A stretch of 64,000 bases of DNA from DASVWZ01 sp963708575. Its GTDB lineage: Bacteria; Acidobacteriota; Terriglobia; Terriglobales; Acidobacteriaceae. A model generated the notes under the pieces. The model did no database searches. It worked only from the letters and a program-made list of their open reading frames with translations, and had not been told where the DNA came from. The stretch's first letter is position 1, and each line of letters starts with the position of its first letter. Made by a program: the position numbers and the translations under genes. Below, one piece after another: positions 34,409 to 44,122 of this stretch. The stretch is from the NCBI GenBank assembly GCA_963708575.1, contig CAVPTB010000007.1, positions 1,798,001 to 1,862,000 of the forward strand, in the 5' to 3' direction.

Positions 34409-35758
34409 ATGCCTTTGACACGCCGCGATTTCATGAGGATCGGCGCTGGCACTGTAGCGACAGGTGCGGCGGCGAAAATCACTCTGTTGCAGCCGCAGTC
34501 ATTGTGGGCAGTGAATGGCCAAATGGCTCCGAGCGACCGCGTTCGTTTCGCCTCCATCGGGACAGGGACACGCGGGTGCGAACTCCTGCAGGCTTCGCTC
34601 GCCGTTCCGGGAATCGAATGTGTCGCAGTGTGCGATCTTTACGATAGCCGCCACGAGGCTGCGCAAGAGGCGGTCCAGAAGCAAGTCCTGGCTACTCGCA
34701 GCTACCGCGAGATCCTGGATCGCAAAGACGTCGACGCCGTAATCGTGGCTGTCCCGGATCATCAACATCGAAGAATCGTGGTCGACGCTTGTGCTGCAGG
34801 CAAGGACGTCTACTGCGAGAAGCCGATGTCACACACCGTAGAAGACGGCTTTGCCATGGTGGAGGCGGTCCGCAAGGGCAACCGCATTATGCAGGTCGGC
34901 AGCCAGCGCGTGAGCTCGATCGTTTATGAGAAAGCGCGGGAGATTTATGCCTCTGGCGCGCTTGGCGAGGTGTTCTATATCGAAGGCTCCTCCGACCGCA
35001 ATTCACCGAGCGGCGCCTGGGTTTATCCAATTCCGCCGGACGCCAACGAGCAAACCATCGACTGGAATGCATTTCTCGAAGGCGCACCGAAACGCCCATT
35101 CGACGCCGCACGATTCTTCCGCTGGCGCTGCTTCTCCGACTACGGTGAGGGGCTGGCCGGCGATCTTTTCGTTCACTTGTTATCGGGAATCTTCTTCATC
35201 ACGGGAATGAACGAAGTCCCGAAACGCGCACAGTCGACCGGCGGCCTGTTTCGCTGGAAGGACGGCCGTGATTTTCCTGATCTGATTGAGACGCTCTACG
35301 ACTTCTCCAATGTCCGCATCACCTTGCGATGTAATCTCAACAATGCCGGGGGCGAGCCGATCAGATTCTACGGCACCAAGGGCACGATGGAGGTGATCGG
35401 GCAGACCCTGACCTTCACCCCTCAGGACAATGCGCCCAAGCCGGAAACTTATTCGATAAAGGGTTGGCCGGAGCGGCTGCGAAAACAATATCTGGCGCAG
35501 TGGACTGCCGAGCATCCGCAACCCGCGCCGCTTGATTATCAGGTGGAAGGGGCGGAAACCTTCACCGCGCCCCTCGGATACAGCGACGTTTCAGCCCACC
35601 AGGCGAATTTCTTCAACGCGGTTCGGAGCCGGAAGCCCGTCGTGGAAAATGAAGAGTTTGGCAATCATGCGGCGATCGGCTGCCATCTGGCGAACTACTC
35701 CTACTTTAAGAACACCATCGCCACCTGGAACGCGGATAAGAAAAAGATCACGGGATAG
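34409..35758 (+). CDS. Tat-exported Gfo/Idh/MocA-family oxidoreductase
   Basis: A 449-residue dehydrogenase. The N-terminus MPLTRRDFMRIGAGTVATGA is a twin-arginine signal, so the folded enzyme with its NAD(P) is exported. After it RVRFASIGTGTRGCELLQ is the Rossmann GxGxxG, CDLYDSRHEAA, DAVIVAVPDHQHRRIVVDAC and the catalytic CEKPMSH complete the family core. AAAGGAA seven bases upstream and ATG 34409 define the start. A TIM-barrel isomerase with a similar signal follows, so the two likely act together on a sugar or polyol outside the cytoplasm. Confidence 0.88.
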   Translation: MPLTRRDFMRIGAGTVATGAAAKITLLQPQSLWAVNGQMAPSDRVRFASIGTGTRGCELLQASLAVPGIECVAVCDLYDSRHEAAQEAVQKQVLATRSYREILDRKDVDAVIVAVPDHQHRRIVVDACAAGKDVYCEKPMSHTVEDGFAMVEAVRKGNRIMQVGSQRVSSIVYEKAREIYASGALGEVFYIEGSSDRNSPSGAWVYPIPPDANEQTIDWNAFLEGAPKRPFDAARFFRWRCFSDYGEGLAGDLFVHLLSGIFFITGMNEVPKRAQSTGGLFRWKDGRDFPDLIETLYDFSNVRITLRCNLNNAGGEPIRFYGTKGTMEVIGQTLTFTPQDNAPKPETYSIKGWPERLRKQYLAQWTAEHPQPAPLDYQVEGAETFTAPLGYSDVSAHQANFFNAVRSRKPVVENEEFGNHAAIGCHLANYSYFKNTIATWNADKKKITG

Positions 35759-35779
35759 CCAAAGATCGAGGGATTGACC

Positions 35780-36694
35780 ATGCACCCGATTTCACGCAGA
35801 ACGTTTCTGAAAACAGCCTCCGCCACCGCCGCATGCGCGGCGATATGGAATAGCTCGCCACTTCTGATGGCCAATCCTCTAGGACTTCCCCTGGGTCTGC
35901 AACTGTACTCGGTCCGGGACCTGCTACCCAAAGACTACGACGGGACCCTGCAGCAATTGAGCAAGATCGGCTACACCGAGGTGGAAGCCGCGGGCTTCTT
36001 CGGCCGCAGCGCCCAAGAGGTCAAGCGGTCCATGGACCGTGCGGGCCTCCATTGCGTGAGCGCGCATTATCCGATGTCGCAGCTGATGCCCAAACTGGAC
36101 GAGACGGTTCAGTACGGAAAAGACCTTGGGTTGCAGTACATCATCTGCGCGGCGCCGATGCCCAAAGACGCGTCGAAGGTCAAAGGGACTGGATCGCGCG
36201 CCAACATGAACGTGATGACTCTTGATGACTGGAAGTGGGTTGCCGACCAGTTCAACATGGCCGGAGAAAAGGTCAATGCGGCTGGGATGAAGTTCGGCTA
36301 TCACAACCACACTGGAGAGTTTCGCGCGATTGAGGGGAAGGTGCCTTTCGACGAACTTTTGCGGCAAACCGATCCGGCTAAAGTTTCGATCGAAATGGAC
36401 TGCGGGTGGGTCATCGTTGGCGGAGCGAAGCCGGTGGACTATTTGAATAAGTACCCCAACCGTATTTCAATGTTGCACGTCAAAGATTTCAAGCTGGGCG
36501 GGCATCAGAGTACGGAAACGGAGCCGCCGCCGTCGGCGGAGTTGGGCCAAGGCAACATCGACTATCGTCCAATCTTCGAAGCCGCCAAGAAAGCGGACAT
36601 TAAACACGCCTTCGTTGAGCAGGAACAGTTCGATATGGCTCCCATGGATGCTCTCAAGATCGACGCAGATTACATGCGAGCGCTAAGAGTGTAG
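35780..36694 (+). CDS. Tat-exported sugar-phosphate-isomerase-like TIM-barrel protein
   Basis: A 304-residue xylose-isomerase-like TIM barrel. MHPISRRTFLKTASATAACA is a twin-arginine signal. Then LGLQLYSVRDLLP, YTEVEAAGFFG, YHNHTGEF (metal-binding region), IEMDCGWV and HVKDFKLG follow, typical of the AP-endonuclease-2-like sugar epimerases. GAGGGA nine bases before ATG 35780 supports the start. It is 21 bases after the exported oxidoreductase, so the two form an operon. Confidence 0.88.
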   Translation: MHPISRRTFLKTASATAACAAIWNSSPLLMANPLGLPLGLQLYSVRDLLPKDYDGTLQQLSKIGYTEVEAAGFFGRSAQEVKRSMDRAGLHCVSAHYPMSQLMPKLDETVQYGKDLGLQYIICAAPMPKDASKVKGTGSRANMNVMTLDDWKWVADQFNMAGEKVNAAGMKFGYHNHTGEFRAIEGKVPFDELLRQTDPAKVSIEMDCGWVIVGGAKPVDYLNKYPNRISMLHVKDFKLGGHQSTETEPPPSAELGQGNIDYRPIFEAAKKADIKHAFVEQEQFDMAPMDALKIDADYMRALRV

Positions 36695-36753
36695 GTGCGG
36701 CGGCCGTGCCGAACCGGCAATAAGAATCCGGCCTTGGGCGAACTCGAGTTTTC

Positions 36754-37887
36754 CTAACGCAACTGGCTTTGGATTGCCAGATTCAACCCCACCATCAACA
36801 CCGCAGAGGCGGGTATCACCAGCAATGCCTTCTTCAGCCGTTGAGCATCGCCGCCCGCGATGAATCCGATCATTCGCGAGCTCACGGCCAGACCAATCCA
36901 TCCGCAAGTAATCGCGAAGCCGATTGCGGTGCCGGTCATTCGCGGAAAGGCATCGCCAACGATGGCTAGGGTCGTGGGAAAAACTGGCGCCATGGAAACC
37001 CCAGACAGGAAAACCAGCACGAATGCGGGACCGGGCTTACTCGTCCTCAACATCAGAAAGGTTGTGACTGCCATCGCTACCGAGGCTACCAGTGTCACCG
37101 TGACCGCCGGCACGCGAATCAGAATCGGCGACACGCCGACACGTCCAAGCAGCAATCCGAGCGCGAATCCCAGAGAAAGAATGTTCAGTGCTCTCGATTC
37201 AGGAATTCCCTGGGCAATCAAATGTCGCGGCAACCAGTTCCATATACCCACCTCGCAACTCACATAAAGGAATAGGAAGAGTCCAAGCAGCAAAAGCAAC
37301 GGGCGTCCCAGAATCGAACCCGCATCTGCCAGCACAAAACGTCCAGCACCGGTCGGCGGCGGCATTTTGGTGAGTACTTGAAACACCAGGGTAATCACGG
37401 TTAGCGACGCGATCGTATAGCAGAGACGGACCCATTTCCTGCCGAAGAGATTGGCAGCGATGAACGGCGTGGCCAGTCCGCCAAGTCCAAAGAAGAGATT
37501 GACCAGGTTCAGCGCGGTACCGCGATGGGCCTCGCTGACGTCGCTGACCAGAGCATTTGCGCCGGTGACAACGATGCCTCCGCCCATGCCCAGCAGGAAT
37601 AACAAGGCCAGGATGCTACGGAAACCCGGCGACCGTGGCAGCGCAAACAGCGCAATAGAGATGAGGGCGAGCCCAAGAACAAGGCCGAGTTTCTTGCCCT
37701 CATTGTCGAGTAGCGGACCGACCCCAAGTGAAGCAATGATGAGTCCGAGCGCTTGTGCAAACGCGATAGTTCCGTTTTGGCTAGGAGAGAGATGGAATCG
37801 ATCTGACAGATCGGGAAGGATTGTGCCCAACATGGCGGCAATCATCCCGTAAATAAAGATGGCGAAAATCGCGGCGAGAATCAGCAT
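36754..37887 (-). CDS. Major facilitator superfamily transporter
   Basis: A 377-residue carrier with about 11-12 hydrophobic helices (ILAAIFAIFIYGMIAAMLGT at the start) and a central loop near residue 180. It is related to sugar and sugar-alcohol MFS carriers by layout. It has 13 bases to the upstream oxidoreductase gene, with which it forms a minus-strand operon. It probably brings in the substrate of that pathway. Substrate not visible. Confidence 0.88.
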   Translation of the reverse strand: MLILAAIFAIFIYGMIAAMLGTILPDLSDRFHLSPSQNGTIAFAQALGLIIASLGVGPLLDNEGKKLGLVLGLALISIALFALPRSPGFRSILALLFLLGMGGGIVVTGANALVSDVSEAHRGTALNLVNLFFGLGGLATPFIAANLFGRKWVRLCYTIASLTVITLVFQVLTKMPPPTGAGRFVLADAGSILGRPLLLLLGLFLFLYVSCEVGIWNWLPRHLIAQGIPESRALNILSLGFALGLLLGRVGVSPILIRVPAVTVTLVASVAMAVTTFLMLRTSKPGPAFVLVFLSGVSMAPVFPTTLAIVGDAFPRMTGTAIGFAITCGWIGLAVSSRMIGFIAGGDAQRLKKALLVIPASAVLMVGLNLAIQSQLR

Positions 37888-37900
37888 TCGCGTTCCATTT

Positions 37901-39064
37901 TCAATTGCCTTTTACTGATGCGGACACGTCCACCCAGCCTCGGCTCTGATGACTTCGGAGTACCGAGTCGAGGATGGTTAGTTGCCGCAGACCATCGACA
38001 AACTGCGGATACTCCTCTGCTTTCCCGGGGTCGCCGATCGATGCATAAAACCGGCGGAATATCTGCTTGAATGTGTCGTCATAACCTTCGCTATGCCCGC
38101 CAGGGAGATCGGCGTATCCCCGCGCCTCAGACTTCAGCAGCGACGGATCTTTGACGAATATTTCGTTACTTTTATCGCGGTGTCCCACCCAGAGTTCGTC
38201 GGGCCTTTCCTGGTTCCACCCGACCGAAGATTTTGTGCCACAAATTTCAATACTGAGCCGGTTCTTGCGCCCGGCGGAAACCTGGCTGGCGGTAACACTT
38301 CCCCGCGTCCTTTCCCCCATGCGAAACAGCACTGCGCCGTAATCTTCGGTGTCGACTGCAGTTTCGATGTAGTCCTCGCGGCCAAGCAACTTGTTGGCAA
38401 AGGTTTCCACCGAATGTTTTGGCTGCTTACGTGTCGAATGGAAGGTCTGAAGGTCGGCACAGAGAGAGCTGACGCGCAGTCCAGTAACATGTTCCGCCAG
38501 ATCGAACCAATGCGAGCCAATATCGGCCATACAGCGCGATGGGCCTCCCGCTTTACTGTCGACGCGCCAGTTCCAATCCGTGTCGTACAGCAGCCAGTCT
38601 TGAAAGTAGGTGCCTTGCACCAGCAGGATTTCTCCCAGATCCCCCGCCTCCCGCATCCGCCGAATCTGTTGCACCATCGGATAGAAACGAATGTTGTGGC
38701 ACACGCAATTTCGAACCTCTTGCTTGGCCGCGAGCGCAACGAGTTCTTCGGCTTGCTCCGCGGTTGTCGCCAACGGCTTCTCGCACAACACATGTTTGCG
38801 GGCCAAAAGCGCGTCCTTTGCCATAGCAAAGTGCTGCGCATTCGGCGTGCAGATGTGAACCGCATCGATCGTCGAATCCTGCAAAATCTCGCGGTAATCG
38901 CTGGTGATTGTCGGAACGGCGAACCCAGTCGCCAGCCGTTTCGCCGCTTCTACATTTCTTCCCGCTATAGCGACCGCTTCAACGAATTCCAACCGCCGCA
39001 CCGCTTCCAGATGCACCCGCCCCATAAATCCAGTGCCGATTATTGCGGTCCTGATTGATTTCAT
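37901..39064 (-). CDS. Gfo/Idh/MocA-family oxidoreductase (cytoplasmic)
   Basis: A 387-residue dehydrogenase with IRTAIIGTGFMGRVHLEAV, DAVHICTPNAQHFAMA and HVLCEKPLATT, the Rossmann domain and catalytic Lys region, then the C-terminal alpha/beta domain with GGPSRCMADIGSHWFDLAEH. There is no signal peptide, so it acts inside the cell on a sugar or inositol-like substrate. It is followed by an MFS gene and preceded by a TIM-barrel isomerase in the same direction. Confidence 0.9.
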   Translation of the reverse strand: MKSIRTAIIGTGFMGRVHLEAVRRLEFVEAVAIAGRNVEAAKRLATGFAVPTITSDYREILQDSTIDAVHICTPNAQHFAMAKDALLARKHVLCEKPLATTAEQAEELVALAAKQEVRNCVCHNIRFYPMVQQIRRMREAGDLGEILLVQGTYFQDWLLYDTDWNWRVDSKAGGPSRCMADIGSHWFDLAEHVTGLRVSSLCADLQTFHSTRKQPKHSVETFANKLLGREDYIETAVDTEDYGAVLFRMGERTRGSVTASQVSAGRKNRLSIEICGTKSSVGWNQERPDELWVGHRDKSNEIFVKDPSLLKSEARGYADLPGGHSEGYDDTFKQIFRRFYASIGDPGKAEEYPQFVDGLRQLTILDSVLRSHQSRGWVDVSASVKGN

Positions 39065-39083
39065 CTTGTCCCTTGCTTACGTT

Positions 39084-40043
39084 CTAAACCCACCAGGCGG
39101 CGCCTGGCTGCTCGCGTATAACGATGCCGTTAAGGAAATGAGCCGCCTTCGTCAGCCCCTCTTCCGGGGAGAGCAAACTGTCTTCATGCTCAATTGACAG
39201 TACAGAATCGTAGCCAAACATCCGCAGCGTCGATATGAACTCACTCCACCACTCCGCGCCGTGACCGTAGCCGCAAGTGCGAAAAATCCACCCTCGCTCC
39301 CGTTCCTGCGTGTAAGGCTTGGTGTCGAGCACCCCGGTGCGGGGCAAATTAGAAGAATAGATCTGCGTATCCTTGGCATGAACATGGAAAATCGCCTCGC
39401 CGAGCACCCGGACCGCGGCGATTGGATCGATGGCTTGCCAGAAAAGATGGCTCGGATCGAAGTTGCATCCGACGCTTGGTCCAGCAAGCGAACGCAGCTT
39501 CAGCATCGTTTCCGGACTGTAAACTACAAATCCCGGATGCATCTCGATTGCGATCCTTACCCCGTGATCAGCGGCAAACCTAGCGTGCTCAATCCAATAA
39601 GGCGTGACAACCTCATTCCATTGCCAGTCTAGGACCTTCAAATAATCTGGAGGCCAAGGGCAGGTCACCCAGTTGGGAGCAGTGGCTTGTAGGGAATCTC
39701 CGGGACATCCCGAGAAATCAATCACCGTGCGAATCCCCAGTTTTTCTGCCAGCAGAATCGTCTTGCGGCTCACATCCCGATCCCGCTTTGCCCGCGACTG
39801 ATCCGGATGCAAGGCATTGCCGTGACAACTCAAAGCGCTGATAGAAGCACCGTGATCGGCCAGGATCTTCTGAAAATCGCGAAGAGCAGAGGCATCCTCA
39901 ACCATCGAGAGCTTGCAATGGGCGTCGCCCGGATAATTGCCGGTACCCAACTCGACGGTATCGATTTGCAGTGTCTTGAGTTTCTTGAGGACTGCCTCCA
40001 GCGAGAGTTGCGACAGCAGCGGCGTGAACACTCCAACCCGCAT
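39084..40043 (-). CDS. Sugar-phosphate-isomerase/epimerase-like TIM-barrel protein
   Basis: A 319-residue protein of the IolE/xylose-isomerase-like TIM family. MRVGVFTPLLSQLSLEAVL, TVELGTGNYPG, ISALSCHGNALHPD, VRIAIEMHPGFVVYSPET (metal Glu and His), NFDPSHLFWQAID and HVHAKDTQIY fill the expected metal-binding strands. It is 19 bases from the oxidoreductase and heads the minus-strand operon with it and the MFS carrier. The arrangement fits uptake, oxidation and isomerisation of one sugar or cyclitol. Confidence 0.9.
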   Translation of the reverse strand: MRVGVFTPLLSQLSLEAVLKKLKTLQIDTVELGTGNYPGDAHCKLSMVEDASALRDFQKILADHGASISALSCHGNALHPDQSRAKRDRDVSRKTILLAEKLGIRTVIDFSGCPGDSLQATAPNWVTCPWPPDYLKVLDWQWNEVVTPYWIEHARFAADHGVRIAIEMHPGFVVYSPETMLKLRSLAGPSVGCNFDPSHLFWQAIDPIAAVRVLGEAIFHVHAKDTQIYSSNLPRTGVLDTKPYTQERERGWIFRTCGYGHGAEWWSEFISTLRMFGYDSVLSIEHEDSLLSPEEGLTKAAHFLNGIVIREQPGAAWWV

Positions 40044-40281
40044 GATGATTCCGATCTCCTGAATAAAGGGCTAAAGCCTGGTGCCCCCCGAGCGATTCAG
40101 AGCACCCAAAAATCCAACCCGAAAGGTAGGAGGCTGCGAGGAAATTGTCAATCAAGCCCGCGCCCGGTAAGGCACTTAGTTTTCCTCCAACCGCCTCTAG
40201 TCAGAGACGACGGTTTGAGGCATAATTGATCGTGCACTCCAACCTGCACAAAATTCCAACACAATTTAGGGCGAGGAAGCG

Positions 40282-41955
40282 ATGTCGGCAAAGTACATCT
40301 TTGTAACCGGCGGTGTGGTGTCGTCATTGGGTAAAGGTCTGGCGGCAGCCTCCATCGGCTGTCTGTTGGAGAGCCGCGGCCTGAAAGTCAACCTCATCAA
40401 ACTGGATCCCTACCTCAACGTCGACCCCGGCACGATGTCGCCCTTTCAGCACGGCGAAGTCTTCGTCACCGACGACGGCGCTGAAACCGATCTCGACCTC
40501 GGCCACTACGAACGTTTCACCCACGCCAAGCTCTCCCGCGATAACAATTGGACCACCGGCCGCATTTACGAGCAGATTATCGCCAAAGAGCGCCGCGGTG
40601 ACTATCTCGGCAAAACCGTGCAGGTCATTCCGCACGTCACCAACGAAATTAAGGCTGCCATGAAGAAGGTCGCCCAGGAAGTCGACGTCTGCATCGTCGA
40701 GATTGGCGGCACCGTCGGCGACATCGAATCGCTGCCCTTCATGGAAGCCATCCGCCAAATGCGCCAGGAACTGAGCCGCGAAAATACCTTATTCGTTCAC
40801 GTGACTCTGGTTCCTTTCATCGCCGCCGCCCAGGAACTCAAAACCAAGCCCACTCAGCACTCGGTCAAGGAACTGCTCAGCATTGGAATTCAGCCCGACA
40901 TTCTTTTGTGCCGTACCGACCGCTTCCTATCCAAAGACATCAAGTCGAAAATCGCCTTGTTCTGCAACGTCGAGGAAGAGGCCGTCATCACCGCCAAAGA
41001 CGTGGCCTCCATCTACGAGGTCCCGGTTGTGTTCTCGCGCGAGGGCGTCGACGAATTGGTCCTGCGATATTTGCATTTGGAAGCCAAAGATCGCGATCTG
41101 AAGCAATGGGACGACATCGTCCACCGTGTTTACAACCCTAAAGGCGAGGTCACGATCGGCATCGTGGGGAAATATGTGGAATACGAGGATTCCTACAAAT
41201 CGCTGAAAGAGGCTTTAGTTCATGGAGCTTTGGCGCATAACCTCAAGTTGCACGTGAACTGGATCGAAGCCGAAGGCCTGGAGACCAAAGACGCCAGCTA
41301 TGAAGAGCAACTACAGGATTACGACGGCATTCTGGTTCCCGGTGGCTTCGGCAAGCGCGGTATCGAAGGCATGCTCAACGCCATCCGTTATGCCCGAGAA
41401 AAGAAGGTGCCCTACTTCGGCATTTGTCTCGGTATGCAGACCGCTTGCATTGAGTTTGCCCGGAATGTCTGCGGCCTGGCCGATGCGAATTCCAGCGAAT
41501 TCGATCCGGCTACACCGCACCGGGTCATTTACAAATTGCGCGAGTTGCGCGGCGTAGAGGAACTTGGCGGCACCATGCGCCTCGGAGCCTGGACCTGCAA
41601 GATCGAGCCCGGTACTTTAGCCCACAAGATTTATGGCAAGTCGGAGATCAGCGAACGTCATCGCCATCGTTATGAATTCAACCGCGAATACGAAGGCACA
41701 CTAACCGCCGGAGGATTGCGCATTTCCGGCTCGACTCCGGATGGAACCTACGTCGAAATGGTGGAATTGCCCGATCATCCCCACTTCATCGGATGCCAGT
41801 TCCATCCCGAGTTCAAATCGAAACCACTCGAACCGCACCCTCTATTCAAGACTTTTATCGGCGCCGCGTATGAAAGTGGTACCCGTCGCCGCGCTCAAAA
41901 AGAAGCGGTGGAAGTGGAATTGTTCCATCGGCCGGAGCGAGTCGCGCAACGATAA
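40282..41955 (+). CDS. pyrG: CTP synthase
   Basis: A 557-residue two-domain enzyme. KYIFVTGGVVSSLGKGL is the ATP-binding N-terminus of the synthase, YLNVDPGTMSPFQHGEV follows, and the glutaminase domain has ILVPGGFGKRG, GICLGMQ (nucleophile Cys) and QFHPEF (His, Glu). It makes CTP from UTP and glutamine. GAGGAA before ATG 40282 is the ribosome site. kdsA follows by 14 bases; CTP is used to activate KDO. Confidence 0.97.
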   Translation: MSAKYIFVTGGVVSSLGKGLAAASIGCLLESRGLKVNLIKLDPYLNVDPGTMSPFQHGEVFVTDDGAETDLDLGHYERFTHAKLSRDNNWTTGRIYEQIIAKERRGDYLGKTVQVIPHVTNEIKAAMKKVAQEVDVCIVEIGGTVGDIESLPFMEAIRQMRQELSRENTLFVHVTLVPFIAAAQELKTKPTQHSVKELLSIGIQPDILLCRTDRFLSKDIKSKIALFCNVEEEAVITAKDVASIYEVPVVFSREGVDELVLRYLHLEAKDRDLKQWDDIVHRVYNPKGEVTIGIVGKYVEYEDSYKSLKEALVHGALAHNLKLHVNWIEAEGLETKDASYEEQLQDYDGILVPGGFGKRGIEGMLNAIRYAREKKVPYFGICLGMQTACIEFARNVCGLADANSSEFDPATPHRVIYKLRELRGVEELGGTMRLGAWTCKIEPGTLAHKIYGKSEISERHRHRYEFNREYEGTLTAGGLRISGSTPDGTYVEMVELPDHPHFIGCQFHPEFKSKPLEPHPLFKTFIGAAYESGTRRRAQKEAVEVELFHRPERVAQR

Positions 41956-41969
41956 GTGGCGAATCCGGA

Positions 41970-42818
41970 ATGAGCATTTCTTTCCAACTCGACGGCATAC
42001 GCATCGGCGATGGCGGGCTGTTCTTGATTGCCGGCCCCTGCGTTATCGAGAGCGAGAAACACGCAATTTTCATGGCCGAGGTCATCAAGGGCGTAACCCG
42101 TTCCCTGAATGTTCCATTGATTTTCAAAGCCTCGTACGACAAAGCCAACCGCACTTCCCTGCGCAGCTTTCGCGGACCCGGGCTTGCCGAAGGCCTGCGC
42201 ATCCTGAAAAAAGTGAAGGATGAAGTGCACATCCCGGTCCTCACCGACGTGCATGAAACTGCTGACGTCCCAAAAGTTGCCGATGTCGCAGACGTCCTGC
42301 AGATTCCCGCCTTCCTCTGCCGGCAGACTGATCTGATTGTCGCCGCCGCCATGAGCGAGCGAGTAGTCAACATCAAGAAAGGGCAATTCGTCTCTCCCTG
42401 GGACATGAAACACGCGGTCGAAAAATGTCGTGACGCGGGCAACGACCGCATCTTCGTAACTGAGCGCGGATCCAGCTTTGGCTATAACAATCTCGTGGTC
42501 GATATGCGTTCGCTTGCCATTATGCGCAAGTTCGCGCCAGTTGTTTTCGACGCGACGCACTCCGTGCAACTGCCTTCCGCCTCCCACGGGGACGACGACC
42601 AGCCTGCTACCAGCGGCGGCCAACCCGAATTTATTCCGGTGCTCGCCCGCGCCGCGGTCGCGGCCGGAATAGATGGCGTTTTCATGGAAGTCCATGACAA
42701 TCCCAAAGAAGCCAAGTCCGACGGCGCCAACGCTCTTGAGTCCAACAAACTTCGCGGCGTGCTGAAGGAATTGTTAGCGGTCCAGAACGCGCTGGCCGCG
42801 GCACGTTCGAAACCCTGA
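41970..42818 (+). CDS. kdsA: 3-deoxy-8-phosphooctulonate (KDO-8-P) synthase
   Basis: A 282-residue aldolase. IAGPCVIESEKHA, FKASYDKANRTS, RGPGLAEGL, LTDVHE, NIKKGQF, ERGSSFGYNNLVVDMRSL and FDATHSVQ are the PEP and arabinose-5-phosphate binding motifs. It condenses PEP and arabinose-5-phosphate to KDO-8-phosphate for lipopolysaccharide. Its start lies 14 bases after pyrG, so the two form an operon. kdsD and kdsC are within 11 kb. Confidence 0.96.
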   Translation: MSISFQLDGIRIGDGGLFLIAGPCVIESEKHAIFMAEVIKGVTRSLNVPLIFKASYDKANRTSLRSFRGPGLAEGLRILKKVKDEVHIPVLTDVHETADVPKVADVADVLQIPAFLCRQTDLIVAAAMSERVVNIKKGQFVSPWDMKHAVEKCRDAGNDRIFVTERGSSFGYNNLVVDMRSLAIMRKFAPVVFDATHSVQLPSASHGDDDQPATSGGQPEFIPVLARAAVAAGIDGVFMEVHDNPKEAKSDGANALESNKLRGVLKELLAVQNALAAARSKP

Positions 42819-42888
42819 ATCTTCCGCACTTGTCCTCCCTCCGATCCGCCGCTGAATCTGCTACCATTTCCGCCACATCTGATTCCCC

Positions 42889-44070
42889 ATGCATACCGTG
42901 TCCCTTATCGCCGGTGTCTTGATCATTCTGGCTGTCCTCCTGGACGGATTCGAGACCGTCGTTCTGCCCCGCCGTGTGCAACGCAGTTTTCGTCTCACCA
43001 GTTGGTTTTATCGCAATACCTGGGTGCCGTGGTCCCGCCTCAGCATGCACATCAAAAGCAACTCGCGGCGCGAGGCCTTTCTTGGATACTTCGGCCCGTT
43101 ATCGCTGATCGTGTTGCTCGGCCTGTGGGCCATGGGCCTAATTCTGGGGTTCACGCTGCTGCAGTTTGGCGGAGGCGAGCATGTCGCTTCCGCCAATCAA
43201 CCGATTACGTTCGCCTTGTTGCTCTACCACAGTGGTGAAACGTTCTTCACTCTGGGTTACGGAGACGTCGTTCCCAGCTCTTATTTTTCGCGGTTCCTCT
43301 CGGTTTCAGAAGCGGGGCTCGGTTTCGCTTTCCTCGGCACGGTCATCGGATATCTTCCTACCATCTATTCGTCATTCTCTAAACGCGAAATCGAGATCTC
43401 TTTGCTCGATGCCCGCGCCGGCTCTCCGCCCTCCGCCGCCGAATTGCTGGTTCGATTTGGCAAGACTCGCGACCAATCCGTCCTCGATCAAATGCTGCGC
43501 GGATGGGAACGCTGGTCTGCCGAACTTCTGGAAAGTCATCTTTCTTATCCGCCGCTCAGTTTTTTTCGCTCACAACACAGCAATCAATCATGGCTGGGAG
43601 CCCTGACCACGATTTTGGACGCCAGTTCCCTCATCATCGCCGGCATCGACGATGTGCGCGGCGATCAGGCAAAAATAACCTTCGCCATCGCTCGTCACGC
43701 GGTGGTGGACGTCGCCCAAGTCGTCAACGCCCGCTATGCTCCCGATGCCCCAGATCGTCTGCCTGAAAAAGACATGCTGCGTCTGCGCGAAATCCTGGCG
43801 AACAGTGGGATCAAACTTCGCACCGATGAAGATTTTCAGCCTAAACTGGCGCACTTGCGATCCATGTACGAGCCTTACATTTATTCCATCGCTCGCAATA
43901 TGCGAATCACGCTTCCGCCCTGGTTCTTTGAAGAGAAGAAGCGTGATAACTGGCAGGCGGGGCCTTGGGACCGGGCGATTCAAGCCAAGAGCTTGGCTGC
44001 GCTCGGAAAGCCGCCGTTGCTGCATCCCGCCGGTCCGGCCGGACCGGTGAATGTCGAGGACCATTTCTGA
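42889..44070 (+). CDS. Two-helix ion-channel-like membrane protein
   Basis: A 393-residue protein. An N-terminal helix (VSLIAGVLIILAVLLDGFET) is followed by a second (SLIVLLGLWAMGLILGFTLL), then a pore with FFTLGYGDVVPSS, whose TxGYGD is the K+ selectivity filter, and a last helix. The C-terminal 240 residues form a cytoplasmic helical domain with no recognised name. Ion_trans_2-type channels with such domains occur in many bacteria. It lies between kdsA and kdsD, on the same strand but with 70-base gaps. Confidence 0.78.
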   Translation: MHTVSLIAGVLIILAVLLDGFETVVLPRRVQRSFRLTSWFYRNTWVPWSRLSMHIKSNSRREAFLGYFGPLSLIVLLGLWAMGLILGFTLLQFGGGEHVASANQPITFALLLYHSGETFFTLGYGDVVPSSYFSRFLSVSEAGLGFAFLGTVIGYLPTIYSSFSKREIEISLLDARAGSPPSAAELLVRFGKTRDQSVLDQMLRGWERWSAELLESHLSYPPLSFFRSQHSNQSWLGALTTILDASSLIIAGIDDVRGDQAKITFAIARHAVVDVAQVVNARYAPDAPDRLPEKDMLRLREILANSGIKLRTDEDFQPKLAHLRSMYEPYIYSIARNMRITLPPWFFEEKKRDNWQAGPWDRAIQAKSLAALGKPPLLHPAGPAGPVNVEDHF

Positions 44071-44122
44071 GGAGCCGGGTTGAGTACCCGTTTCATTCAC
44101 CGTGCTAACATCCTCTTTCTTC

